Both the position numbers and the translations under genes were made by a program. Positions 1-11,131 of a DNA stretch of 64,000 bases are shown piece after piece; the stretch's first letter is position 1; every line of letters starts with the position of its first letter. This DNA is from Podospora pseudocomata (Eukaryota; Ascomycota; Sordariomycetes; Sordariales; Podosporaceae): NCBI RefSeq assembly GCF_035222375.1, contig NC_085890.1:1984001-2048000 (forward strand), written 5' to 3'. The notes under the pieces were generated by a model. That model saw only the letters and a program-made list of their open reading frames with translations. It was not told the origin of the DNA and ran no database searches.

Positions 1-50
1 TAGCCCCGTTTTGGTTTGCGTCTATCATCGCCACTGTCGCCGCCGTCACA

Positions 51-2283
51 ATGGATGAGAGCATGGTTAGCTACGGGACACCCACCAACGGTGCATCCCC
101 TGGCGCAAACCCAATTCTCTCGCAACCCCCTCTCCCGGATGTCAATGACCAGAACGAAGGTTTGTAGATTGTTGTCTTGTCTTGTCCTGTCTTGTCTTGT
201 CTTGTCTTGTCTTGGCCGTCCAGTCCCGGGCTAACGTGTTTTCGCCATGTGTAGATGTACAGATGGGTGATGGCCCAGAGCCAACAATCAAACAGGACAG
301 CACCACGCCTGCACCAGGCGCCTCATCCGATAATCCCTTGGACGCGCCTGATCGTCCCCCTGCGGAATCGACAGCCCGCGAAGATGAAGAGATGGGCGAC
401 GCCTCTAAGAGCAGCGCTGATCAAGCCGATGGCGCTGCCGGGAACGAGGGGACCGGTGAGGTCAAGACCAAGGAGTCCGTCGAGAATGCCGCCAGAGAAC
501 ATCTGATTTCACAAACCCATGCCATCGTCCTCCCCAGCTACAGCGCCTGGTTCGACATGAACACCATCCACAGCATTGAGAGGAAAGCGCTGCCCGAGTT
601 CTTTAACAACAGAAATCGAAGCAAGACACCTGCTGTCTACAAGGATTACCGTGATTTCATGATCAATGCCTACAGGTTAAACCCAGTCGAGTATCTCACC
701 ATCACTGCCTGCCGTCGCAACCTGGCCGGTGATGTCTGCGCCATCATGAGAGTCCACTCTTTCCTCGAGCAGTGGGGGTTGATCAACTACCAGGTACTTT
801 TCGCTTGGCGCGATGTTATATGCTCTACAAAAACAAAGAAAAAAACAAAAAGTACTGACTTTAGCCACAGGTCGACACAGAACAGCGCCCATCGCACGTT
901 GGACCACCGTTCACTGGCCACTTCAAGATCATCTGCGATACTCCTCGCGGCCTTCAGCCATGGCAACCCGCCGCAGACCCTGCCACCGTTGAGGGGCGTC
1001 CTAACAAGGACACAGAAGTCAAGGCGAGCGCTACACCCGCGCCAAAGTCTGAGCTCAACCTGGAAGTCGGCCGCAACATCTACGAGGCCAACGCTAAGAA
1101 CACCAAGCTCACCAAGACCGAGAGCAAGACCAATGGAGAGACCCCAGCGACCAACGGTGTATCCGGGACCGACGAGCTCACCAAGACGCCCATCATCAGA
1201 GTCAACTGCTACAACTGCGGCACCGACTGCACGCGCATCTACTACCACAGCTCCCAGGCCGATCCCAATTCGAAGGCCAAGTACGACCTTTGCCCAAGCT
1301 GTTACCTCGAGGGCCGCCTCCCAGGAAATCAAACCAGTGCCCACTACACCCGGATGGAGAACCCAACATACTCTTCCATTCTCGACAGGGACGCACCATG
1401 GAGCGATGCTGAGACACTCAGACTGTTGGAGGGTCTTGAGAGGTTCGACGACGACTGGGGTGAGATCGCTGACTATGTTGGGACACGGACCAGGGAGGAG
1501 TGCGTGCTCAAGTTCCTCCAGCTTGATATCGAGGACAAGTACTTGGAGTCGGAGAAGGTGGATGCACCGGTTGGCCTGCAAATGCTGGGCAGTCATGGCG
1601 GTCAGCTACCATTCAGCCAGACCGACAACCCGGTCATGTCGGTGGTGGGCTTCCTGGCCAGCCTTGCGGACCCGGCCAGTACTGCGGCTGCTGCTGGCAA
1701 GTCGGCCGAACTGCTGAAGCAGAATCTTCGCAGCAAGCTCGATGCCGTTCCCGAGGATGCCGAGGCCAATGGCAAGGGCAAGGAGAAGGAGGGCGAGTCG
1801 ATGGAGCTGGATATCAGGCAAGAGGTTACCACCACCACCACCACGACAACGACCACAACCACCAAAACCAGCGCGCTGGCCAACATTCCTCTTGCGGCCA
1901 TTGGTGCCAGAGCCGGCGGTCTTGCGTCTCACGAGGAGCGGGAGATGACCCGTCTCGTCTCCGCTTGCGTGAACATCACGCTGGAAAAGGACGAGCTCAA
2001 GCTCAAGTACTTTGACGAGATGGAGTCGATCCTGCAGTCGGAAAGACGTGAGCTGGAGAGGGCGAGGCAGCAACTGTTCCTCGATAGACTCTCGCTCAAG
2101 CGCCGCGTCCGCGAGGTTGAGCAGGGGCTCAAGGAGGCTGTTGCCACGGGGGGTGAGCAGGGCATCCGCATGGTGCAAGAGCTGGGGCTTGATGGGGAAC
2201 GGGTGACGTTTGACGCGCCGGCGCCGGCTGGGTCGGTGCAGCCGCTTAGTGTTGACGGGCAGCTCAAGAGATATGAGTCTTAG
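51..2283 (+). CDS. RSC8: SWI/SNF-RSC chromatin-remodelling subunit, SWI3/Rsc8/Ssr2 family
   Basis: A scaffold subunit of SWI/SNF-type nucleosome remodellers, acting in the nucleus. Three exons: 51-159, 255-793 and 871-2283, giving 686 aa. Domains read in order: a SWIRM domain at about residues 121-236 (ends in GPPFTGHFK), a ZZ-type zinc finger at about 326-370 (CYNCGTDC, then CPSC), a SANT/Myb domain at about 387-436 (begins [18 protein letters not shown]), and a coiled coil at about 590-645 (many E/R/L, matching the Swi3 leucine-zipper region). This order is diagnostic of the family. Intron 1 contains a TCTTG repeat. A Thr-only tract (ACC/ACA repeats near 1831-1863) separates SANT and coiled coil. 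The start at 51 gives phases that join all exons. SWI/SNF versus RSC membership cannot be decided here; filamentous fungi often have a single shared protein. Confidence 0.93.
173..215 (+). repeat. TCTTG pentanucleotide microsatellite in RSC8 intron 1
   Basis: Tandem copies of TCTTG/TCCTG within the first intron of the RSC8-like gene. Copy-number change here would not alter the protein. Confidence 0.85.
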
Positions 2284-3411
2284 TATGGCGATTTGGTTGC
2301 TGAGGAGGAGGGTCACGGTTCGGGAGTGGAGTTTGGCAGTGACGAATCTGAGTCTGGGCAGGAGGAGGAAGAAATGGACTCCAAGACCTTGGGGGTTCTG
2401 AGATGCAGAAACGCGTTACTTGTGGTATGCGCGGGGGCCAAGTAGCTCGGTCAGGAGGTGGTTACAAGGTGTGCACCCTTTACAAATACTTCCTTTTTCT
2501 TCTTTTTATTTTCTGTTCATTGGCGTCAAGGGTCGGTGCTCTGTGCAGGGGAGGGATGGATGAATGGTTTTTATGGGAGCTCTGGGAAGCAATGGTGTCG
2601 TCAAATGCTATGCGTGGGCGTATGAAAAGAAAGACACTGGGCACCTTTTTGTTATGGCTTTACTATTTCTGTATCAAAATACCTACCTATCTTATTACAA
2701 TGCAGCGGTTAGTGAGGGGTGAGGCGAGGTCTTGATGGCGCTGGGGAGGATATTTTGATTTGAGAAAAGGTCTGCAAGTTACGTTAGATGAGGTAGTGAT
2801 TGGTGTAATCAGTGTTTTGGCGTATTGTTTATATTCAATCTCACTAAGTGAGGCTGTGATAGGGGTACCGCTAACAGTAAGTAGTAGGCCGAGGTTGTTT
2901 CTTGCAGGTGGGACGGAGATAAATACCTAGCCTTGTGACCACCGGACTTGTCGATGACCCGGGAATGTTGTAGGTAGTTCGTCGGATTGGGTTTACACAT
3001 ATGATCATGATTGTACGGGTTGGACCTACTATCTCCGGTCTTCAGGGTCTTTGGTCATGATGAGTGTACAGGTACAAGGTGCATAATTGACATCTGCCCC
3101 GGGCAAAGCTTATTCACTCACTCATCGGCGCGCATTATTTACAAGAGGTGCGATTGGAGGAGGAGAGGGTATCAATATGCATAAGGTTTTCCGCTGGCAT
3201 GTGAATTCCCTGTTTCGGCTTCCTCCGCTAGGCCGTAACGAGCCGGTGGAGGGGAGGGACGAAAGCGACGTCAGGCTCAGCGCGGCATCCGTCACAGAAC
3301 AGCAGGGAAGGGCCTTCACACGCCAACGGCATGGTCACAAGGGGCGGCCCCGCTGACTCGGTAACCCCACGGCCAGCTTGCAGCGTTGGAAGACTGAATG
3401 ACGGCAAATAG

Positions 3412-3417
3412 CCTCGG
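3412..3417 (+). promoter_or_regulatory. CCTCGG hexamer, possible Far/CTF1-type binding site
   Basis: CCTCGG lies about 520 bp upstream of the long-form start of the carnitine acetyltransferase gene. CCTCGG is the reported core for FarA/FarB-type fatty-acid regulators in Aspergillus. Only one copy is seen, so chance occurrence is quite possible. Confidence 0.3.
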
Positions 3418-3560
3418 CTTCAGGGGTCGTTCGGACAAGCGCACCCTGATGCACCTGCATTTTTTCCAAGTGCCCCCCCAGGGCAAGAGGGATCAGACGA
3501 GACGAGGCACGCACGCAAGAGGGTGATGTGTGTTGGGCGCCCGGGCGGGGGGGGGGCTTA

Positions 3561-3595
3561 ATACATACATACATACATACATACATACATACATA
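3561..3595 (+). repeat. (ATAC)n microsatellite
   Basis: About nine perfect ATAC/CATA tetranucleotide units, directly after a run of ten G, upstream of the carnitine acetyltransferase gene. Confidence 0.95.
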
Positions 3596-3939
3596 ACTGT
3601 GAAGGCCAGTATAACCGATGCCGATGTCACCCCGGACCCCCGAACCTGTGTATCCTTTTACCTAGGCTCGCGGAGAAAGCGGAAAGCATCACGCAAAGAA
3701 AGGGCCGACCCTGCTTCGGTCAATCGTCCCGCGGCTACTCTTCTCTCTACTACTACTACATACCACTCTGTACTATTGTAAATTCACAAGGGTCACCTAC
3801 TACCCAACCTACTATCCTCTCCTTGACGTCTTTCATTTTCTTCCCAGCCCCCAAACAAATCTTTTGCTGTCTGTCCGTTGCCTCCTTAATCCCCCCCCTT
3901 CCCCGGCTTTTTAGCTCCACTTGCCTAGGAGAAGTTGGG

Positions 3940-6022
3940 ATGTTTGCCGCGATCGCAAGGACCGCAAGGACAGAGGCTCGGTCGCCCGCTCTTAGGAATA
4001 TCATTCCCAGACAAACCCAGACGCCACTGGTTCGTGTTCTCTCAAACCTTTCTTTTTCTTCCGCGCATACAGCTAACACAGTCGGCAACCCCAAAACAGA
4101 GATTGGCAACAATGGCTTCCAGAAGGAACAACTCCTCCCTGCCCGCCGGCTACGTCGAGGACAAGTCCAAGGGCCCAATGCTCCGCTTCCAAGACTCCCT
4201 CCCCAAGCTCCCCGTCCCAACCCTCGAAGAGACCGCGGCCCGGTACCTCAAGTCCCTCAAGCCTCTCCTCTCCCCCGCCGAGCTCGAGAAGAGCACAAAG
4301 GCGGTCCAGGAGTTCATCGCCCCCAACGGCCCCGGCCGCAAGCTCCAGGAGAAGCTCCTCGCCCGCCGCGAGGACCCCAAGCACAAGAACTGGATCTACG
4401 AGTGGTGGAACGACGCCGCTTACCTCTCCTACCGCGACCCCGTCGTCCCTTATGTCAGCTACTTTTACTCTCACCGCGATGACAAGCGCCGCCGCGACCC
4501 TGCCAAGCGCGCGGCGGCCATCACCACCGCCGCGCTCGAGTTCAAGAAGCAGGTTGACACGGGCACGCTGGAGCCCGAGTACATGAAGAAGCTGCCGATT
4601 TGCATGGATAGCTACAAGTGGATGTTCAACTGCAGCCGTGTGGCTGCCAAGCCGGCGGATTACCCCGTCAAGTTTGACCCGGCGCAGAACAAGCACATTT
4701 TGGTGATCCGCAAGAACCAGTTCTTCAAGGTCGCGCACGAGGTCAACGGGCAGCAGCTTAATACCTCTGAGCTGGAGCAGGCGTTCCGTCGGGTTTATGA
4801 GCTCGCCGGGCAGCGGGTTCCTGCTGTTGGCGCCCTGACGTCGGAGAACAGAGATGTCTGGACCGACGCGCGCGCGAAGCTCTTGTCTGCCGACCCCAAG
4901 AACGCCCAGTCCCTCGAGGCGATCGAGTCGGCTTCGTTTGTCGTCTGCCTTGACGATGCGGCTCCTGTGACGCTTGAGGAGCGCGCGCATGCTTACTGGC
5001 ATGGTGACGGGCAGAACAGGTGGTATGACAAGCCGCTTCAATTCATTGTCAACGACAATGGCACGTCGGGTTTCATGGGGGAGCACTCCATGATGGACGG
5101 CACGCCCACACACAGGCTGAATGACTTTGTCAACGACGTCATTTTCAACAACAAGCTCGACTTTGCCGACCCGACTGTCCGGAGCAATCTGCCCGAGCCT
5201 CAGGTTGTCAAGTTTGTCGTCAACAAGGAGGTGCAGTCCGAAATCGACAGGGCCATCACCGACTTCAACAACGTCATTGGCCAGCACCAGCTCGCGGTGC
5301 AGGCGTACCAGGGATACGGCAAGGGCCTGATCAAGAAGTTCAAGTGCAGCCCCGACGCGTACGTGCAGATGATCATCCAGCTGGCGTATTTCAAGATGTA
5401 CGGCAAGAACAGGCCTACGTATGAGTCTGCCGCTACCAGACGCTTCCAACAAGGCCGTACCGAGACTTGCAGGACTGTTTCCGAGGAGTCAGCGAACTGG
5501 TGCAAGAGCATGGCTGATCCTGCCATTCCCGACTCTGAAAAGGTGACCCTGTTCAGAAAGGCGATTGATGGGCACTTGGAGTACATCTCTGCCGCGAGCG
5601 ACGGCAAGGGCGTGGACAGGCATTTGTTTGGCCTGAAGAGGTTGTTGGGCAAGGGGGAGGAGGTGCCAGCTCTGTATCAGGATCCGGCGTATGGGTATTC
5701 TAGCTCGTGGTACCTCAGCACCAGCCAGCTGTCGAGCGAGTTTTTTAACGGGTACGGGTGGAGTCAGGTTATTGATGAGGGGTTTGGGATTGCGTATATG
5801 ATTAATGAGAATAGGTATGTTTTTTTTTTTGTTTTTCTTCCTGGGCAGGTGTGGTGGGATAGGGTGAACAAGATTATTGACTGACTGGTGTGTAGCTTGA
5901 ACTTCAACATTGTCAGCAAGGGCCTCGGGAGCGAAAAGATGAGCTACTACCTCAGCGAGGCGGCCGGCGAGATGAGGGACTTGTTGATTCCTACTCTTGA
6001 GGCGCCCAAGGCCAAGATCTGA
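3940..6022 (+). CDS. CAT2: Carnitine O-acetyltransferase, predicted mitochondrial and peroxisomal forms
   Basis: Transfers acetyl groups between CoA and carnitine, moving acetyl units between peroxisome, cytosol and mitochondrion during growth on acetate or fatty acids. Best model: exons 3940-4029, 4100-5814 and 5896-6022, giving 643 aa. The choline/carnitine acyltransferase domain fills the protein. The catalytic His is about residue 359, in EHSMMDGTPT. The first exon encodes 30 residues rich in Arg, Ala and Ser with one acidic residue (starts MFAAIARTART), typical of a mitochondrial presequence. Intron 1 has a CTAAC branch site 22 nt before its CAG. A second in-frame ATG at 4112 (MASRRNNSS) would give a 609-aa form without it. 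The C-terminus is AKI, a variant PTS1 peroxisomal signal. An alternative acceptor at 4072 is also in frame. Orthologues include yeast CAT2 and Aspergillus AcuJ. Confidence 0.93.
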
Positions 6023-6305
6023 GCTCACGGTTGAGGGATCTAAGGGGGGGGGGCTGCAAAAGGTGGACGAACATAGAAAGACAGAAGATCCACATTTACA
6101 ACTGACAGACAGAGACCGAGAGAAGAAGAAGGGCAAAACACAGTGCACGGGGGTTTCATACTGTTTTTCTTTTTTCCTTTTTTTTTTTTTTTGGCTGTTT
6201 AGGAAAGAGGAGAGAGAAGGAAAGAAAGAAAGGCATATATAGCATTTACAGCTGGTTTGCTGGTTTGATTTGTTGGCTTCTTACACATAGACCACTGCAG
6301 CTCGC

Positions 6306-6336
<31 letters not shown>

Positions 6337-6565
6337 TTGTTTTTGTTGTTGTTGGATAGGTTCCGTCCCTTTTTAACTAGCTTGGCTTGAGTGTTTTGTA
6401 TTGTATCATTGCATTTTCAAGTCTCAGTTATTGTCTCCATCTCCAACAGGACACTTTTCAAGTGTGTGATATGAATATATATTTTGATATCTTAACTCCC
6501 CCTCTCTCGCTCTCTTCCTACTCCCTTACCCCGTATCAATCTTTCCATCCCTTCCCCCCCACCCC
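6023..6565. other. Convergent intergenic region
   Basis: Shared 3' region of the carnitine acetyltransferase gene (+) and BRO1 (-). It contains T-rich runs near 6170-6195 and a CCTG repeat (6308-6337). No gene seen. Confidence 0.7.
6308..6337 (+). repeat. (CCTG)n microsatellite
   Basis: Seven near-perfect CCTG units in the convergent intergenic region. Confidence 0.9.
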
Positions 6566-9500
6566 TTATTTCCACGCATTCAACCCAGCCCAAGGATCCT
6601 GCCCAGCACCACCCCCCTGATTGGGATTCGGATATCCCACCTGTCCCTGATACAACTGATGTTGCTGTTGCTGTTGCTGCTGGTGCTGGTGCTGGTGCTG
6701 GTGCTGGTGCTGGTGCTGCGAAGCCGACCCCGGTCTCGGCGGCGCATTCGGGTTATAATACCCATCCCCATAGTTGATCATCTGCTGCGGCCCCAGCGGT
6801 GGCGGTCCAGGTGGTGGTGGCGGAGGCACAAAGTTAGGCGGTACATACCCACCACCACCAGCTTGCTGCTGCTGCTGAGGAGGTGGTTGCTGATAGCCTT
6901 GTGGTGGTGCGTTGGGATTCCCATACGTGTTGTGGCCAAACGAAGTCTGGTTCGGTGGCGGGGAAGCCGGTCCGCGCATGTGTCCCCCAAGATTGAAAGT
7001 CGACTGTGTTGCCGGAGGAGATGCCGGGCCTGGGATACGGCCGTGAGAGCTAGGGTTGTAGATGGTGTTGAACCCCGACTGGCTCGACTGTTGCTGGTGA
7101 TGCCCGTAGGTGGTCTGGGTCGGGGGTGGAGAGCTGGGGAGTGTATGCTGCCCGGAGGAGTAGCTGCTCTTGTGATACGCCGGCCCGGTGTTGAAGGTGA
7201 GCGGTGCCGGCGCCGGTCTCGACTGCTTGGGAGGTGAGGGTGGTTGTTCCATCGACATGCGCTCCATCAACCCCCTTAACCGCTCCTGCTCCAACGCAGC
7301 CTGTGAGCTCTTGCTTGCTGCCCGGGCCTGTTCGATTTGGTTGAGCAACTGCGCTCCTTCAGACCGCCGGTTGTTGACAAACGTGTCAACATTCTTCTCC
7401 ATGCTCTCCACCGTTTCCCTCATCTCCTTGTACCAATTCTTGGCGCTCTGGAGACCAGCCTCCAAGTCCAGGAACTCCTGATATGCCCGCTTGTATCTGC
7501 CGATGACGGAAGCTCTCGTCCTCTGAATTGATTCGTATTTGCTCTGCTCCGCGCGGACCCGCTTATCCTGAAGGAGGTTGTTGAACGTTACTGTCAACTC
7601 CCGCATAATCGCCGCCTGCTTGTGAGTAGCTTGAACGAGACGGGTCTGGTAAGGCCTGAACTTCTCGAGCTCCTGTTGAAACAGCTGCTGCTCGTGCTTG
7701 ACAATGCTCTTCTTGTTCAAAATCAAGATTTGAGAGATGTCATCATTGTGCGCCTGTGTCTGTTAGCAAACGCTCTCATACTACCCCCATGAGTTCCTGG
7801 AAGCCAACCCACCTTCTCCTTCAAGTCCTTGAGCACTTGGGTCCGTTCCCTTTTGATCAGATTCAGCTTCTTGAGGATATCCTCCACCTTGGCAATCTGC
7901 TCAACAACGCTCGGTCCCCCATCATCAAAATCGGCATCCAAAAGATTGGGTTCAGTCGACGGGCTATTCGTATTGCTGGCTTTGCGCCCTTTATTAACCG
8001 CCCTCTGGAACAACGCATCCACCTCGCCAGTCTCTGCAGCAAGACGCATCTCGTCAAACTCGTTCTGGTTTTGCCGCAACTTGGTGAACAGTTGTTGATC
8101 GCTCCGTGCTGCCTCGTCCAAAGCTTCCCGATAGCCTCGAATATCACTCCGTAGAGTCGTAGTAAGTCGCGAGCTTGGCTGCTGGGTCCACTCGCTATCA
8201 TATTTCGACCTCATCTTTTCACACACACTTTCCTCCATATCTAGTTGTTTTGCGCTCCTGTCCAAAACAGTCATGATAGCCTGTTTCTGACCATGCAAAG
8301 AGTCGAATATCGTCCCGGGATTCTCGTGGTCCGCAACGTCCACACACCATGTCCTGAAATCTTCATCGGGAAGAATTTCCTGATCAAAGCCACCCTTCAG
8401 AACTTGAAGAGCACCTGGCAGCCTCAAATAATCCAAACTCGCAGCCATCTCGCTGTTAGCTTGATCAACCCGCTCTGTCTCAGCTCTGACCAACTTCGCC
8501 TTCTCTTCGTCGTACAAGCTGGCCGACTCAGTGACCGCCAACGGCACAATTTTGGCAAACAGATCTGGCCCGGTAATTCGGGAGATGTCTTGCCCAGCGT
8601 AGAGCTCGCTCACTGGGATAGGCTTCGCAGCAGGCAGCTTGGCCACAGGTGGGACACCTGCTTCGGCAGGTACTGGCTGATGGTAGATGAAATCGTTGTC
8701 CTTGTTAAGCTCACGTAGCTTGTCCTGAACCGCCACCCAGTGCCTCTTGGTGATTTCCTGCAATATGTAAGGCGTATCCGCGTTCAAGTTTGCGTTCGGA
8801 GGCAACGTCCCCGGGAAACTGTGAGAGATTTTGTTCGCATCACGGGCAAGTGCCTCCGCCACCTGTAGACGTGCAATAGCCATACCGTGCGAGTTCGCAT
8901 CGTCGTCCGCCAAGGCCTGGAAGTATTGCGCCATCGATGTCATGAGGTTGTACTTGGCTTGCACCATCTGAAGCCAGACCTTTTCGAAAATGGCCCTGTT
9001 GACATTGTCCTGGACACCCTCGGCTGCTTGTCCGTACAGAGTAGCTGCTTGACTCGCGAGCTTGGCCAATAACCCAACCTTTTTCTGGTCTGTGATCTGT
9101 TTCTCGAGGAACACCTCCTGCGCCTGTGCCAGCATGATATTGATCAGGGTTTTGACCGTTTCCCGACTCAGGTCTGCCGATGGCGCATGGAGGAAGTTTT
9201 CGTTGATATAAGTAAACATGCCAGCCGAGGCCTGGAAAGAATGGTAGGCGGTTTTCAGGCCGGATTCTTCGGTTCGAGTCTGATGGGCAGCATGACAGGA
9301 GAGTACGGCCGAGATATTGAAGATGATAGAGGCCTTCTCAAACGCCAGCGAGTGTTGCGAAGTGGGCTTGTGCGTGAAGGCATCGAACCTGGATCAACCG
9401 AGGTTAGAAGGACATCTCAACAAGCCGGGACATGATGAGCATATGTTACCATGTAAAGGAGATCTTGATGTGCTGCTCGTCAACCGGGAAACGGAGGTCC

Positions 9501-9727
9501 AGAAGCTCTAGCTGGCCATAGTACCGGTACAACAGGTCCCTGCCAGCGGTGCTGTCCTTACCAGCACCACGCATGTCCTGGCGTAACCGGTTGATGGCGG
9601 CGCATTCTTCTGCGTAGCGCTCCGGGTCATCGCCGTAGGTATTCTGGATATACGACTTGAGGGGCGAGATCCAGTCGATCTCGTTTGTGGCCTTGAGAGG
9701 CACGGCGATCATGGGCGCTTGTGCCAT
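6566..9727 (-). CDS. BRO1: BRO1-domain vacuolar sorting protein (ALIX/Bro1 family)
   Basis: ESCRT-III-associated adaptor for multivesicular-body sorting at endosomes. Exons on the minus strand: 9727-9450, 9388-7813 and 7753-6566, giving 1,013 aa. The N-terminal BRO1 domain spans about residues 5-390 (begins MAQAPMIAVPLKATNEIDW; contains RYYGQLELLDLRFPVDEQ). A long helical V-domain follows, to about 780. The C-terminal quarter is Pro/Gln-rich and includes an alternating His-Gln tract, then polyglutamine. The family has two fungal members; the first 90 residues match Bro1 rather than the pH-signalling paralogue PalA/Rim20, whose N-terminus is quite different. Both introns are short (61 and 59 nt). 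The frame extends three codons upstream only through a GTG, so the ATG at 9727 is the start. Confidence 0.93.
6653..6722 (-). repeat. CAG/CAC repeat encoding the His-Gln tract of BRO1
   Basis: On the minus strand, alternating CAG and CAC codons followed by mixed CAA/CAG codons encode a (QH)n then polyQ stretch near the BRO1 C-terminus. Such tracts are often length-polymorphic. Confidence 0.8.
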
Positions 9728-9944
9728 GTTGGGCACTTGCTGGGTGTGGTGTTCAGTTCAGTCGACCGTTGCGCAAACCAGAGACGGGCTCGTTGACGTT
9801 GAGGGTGGTTTTTAATCCTCGGCACGACATTCATAAACCCAAGGCTTCCCGATGGGGTCGCATACGACGCGGCCAGTCGACGTACGTGTGGTGGCGTGAA
9901 CGGTATTGCTTGCAGCTGGGAGTGAAGACGCAGTGCACGGCCCG

Positions 9945-9962
9945 GGTTAGGTTAGGTTAGGT
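9945..9962 (+). repeat. Three GGTTAG units (telomere-like hexamer, minus-strand CTAACC)
   Basis: Exactly three GGTTAG copies about 220 bp upstream of the BRO1 start. It resembles but does not match the fungal telomere repeat TTAGGG, and is more likely a promoter element or chance. Confidence 0.6.
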
Positions 9963-11097
9963 GAAGGTTGACAGGGCGGGGTTGGCAGAGAGAGGGCAGG
10001 TAAGGCAAGGTTAGTAGGCAAGTGGCGTGGTGGAGTAGTGAGAGGTTAGCGGAATAAGGTGCCGTCGGTAGTGGGCTTCCGCGAGATTCCTGTCTGCAGT
10101 GAGACGGAGATGTAAAAGGTCAAGCCAGGCATTGGGTGAGCAAAGAACAAGGTCCGAGGTGAGGTGGGATGAGTGGACGGAGAGCAGCAGTTCACAGCGA
10201 ACATGGGATACCTACCTAAGCAAGGTGTTGATAGCGGCGGCGGCGGCGGCAGGCGGCACACCCCTTGGCGGCTAATAGGGCGGGGAGAACCCGCAATGAC
10301 GCTGAGCTGCCCCTCCTTCAACCTACACCAGAGGGGCTTGATCCTTGTTCCTCTTTTTGGGCCTCAATGACATGCCTGATATGTGGATGTTATCTCTCAG
10401 AGAACCGAAAGGGGGTTGTATATATTAACAAGAGAATATAGCAGAACGGCGCGCCATTAAACAGACACTCGAGTCTCATCCAATAGCTCATCATCTCTCA
10501 ATTGGAGTTAGCCGCGCAATGCACACCTCTGCATCTCTAGCGGCCTAGGCCTCTAATCTGAGTCCCCACCCACCGTGCTCCAGCATTCAGGGACCACAAG
10601 AAGTGTCTTTTTCCCAACACCGTCATCTCGCGATGCAGCTGACGCCACAACGACTGCACCACAACACGCGTTGCCCATGTCAGATAGACTTTAAGCATTG
10701 TGAGATAGCCGCCGGGTGTCCTCCTTCTTTTCTTCCATGACCTTGGTTTTGCTGCGTCCAGTTCTCAGCCAGTGTGCCAGTTCATATCACCGCAGTCTTT
10801 GATACTCCTAGCTTGGACACTGTGAAGATCCGGTGTGACAAGTTGCGTTCCAGCACACTATCACCTGCCTAAGCTCAGTCTCGTCAAATGAGTAAATCAT
10901 AGGCATCCACCCAAAGTCCCATCCATCGCTGATTGGCATACGCAGACCGCCACGCAATATCGTCGTCGTCTTAATTTATCGTTGGTAGTCGCCCTCACCA
11001 CAGAATAGTTGAACACACAAAAGTAGGTTAACCCGTACTATACTGTGAACTACCTTATGCCTTAAGAGTAAATTAATAGGCCTCTTAACTTTCTTTG

Positions 11098-11131
11098 AAG
11101 GCCTATGGACTATTTTAAAGGCCTATGGACT
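11098..11131 (+). repeat. 20-bp period direct duplication in gene-poor DNA
   Basis: The 14-mer AAGGCCTATGGACT occurs at 11098-11111 and again at 11118-11131. A related TAGGCCTC lies just upstream and an inverted-looking TCCTTCAAGGC just downstream. It may be the remnant of a small repeat or transposon end. Confidence 0.5.

Larger units (their letters stand above)
2284..3939. other. Intergenic: RSC8 3' region and carnitine acetyltransferase upstream region
   Basis: No recognisable gene. The 3' part (about 3750-3939) is pyrimidine-rich (CTACTACTAC, TTTCTTCC runs), as in fungal 5' leaders. It also holds an ATAC microsatellite and a CCTCGG hexamer. Short open frames have no family resemblance and no codon-use signal. 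Confidence 0.6.

Noticed and set aside
182-1717. Long plus-strand open frame of 511 codons over the RSC8 locus
   Set aside because: It reads the true frame only to 793, then runs through intron 2 into a nonsense, Ser/Thr/Arg/Pro-rich shadow frame. The spliced model restores SWIRM, ZZ and SANT domains.
4073-5452. 459-codon minus-strand open frame opposite the carnitine acetyltransferase gene
   Set aside because: Antisense shadow of a GC-rich coding exon; Leu/Val/Arg-rich with no family resemblance.
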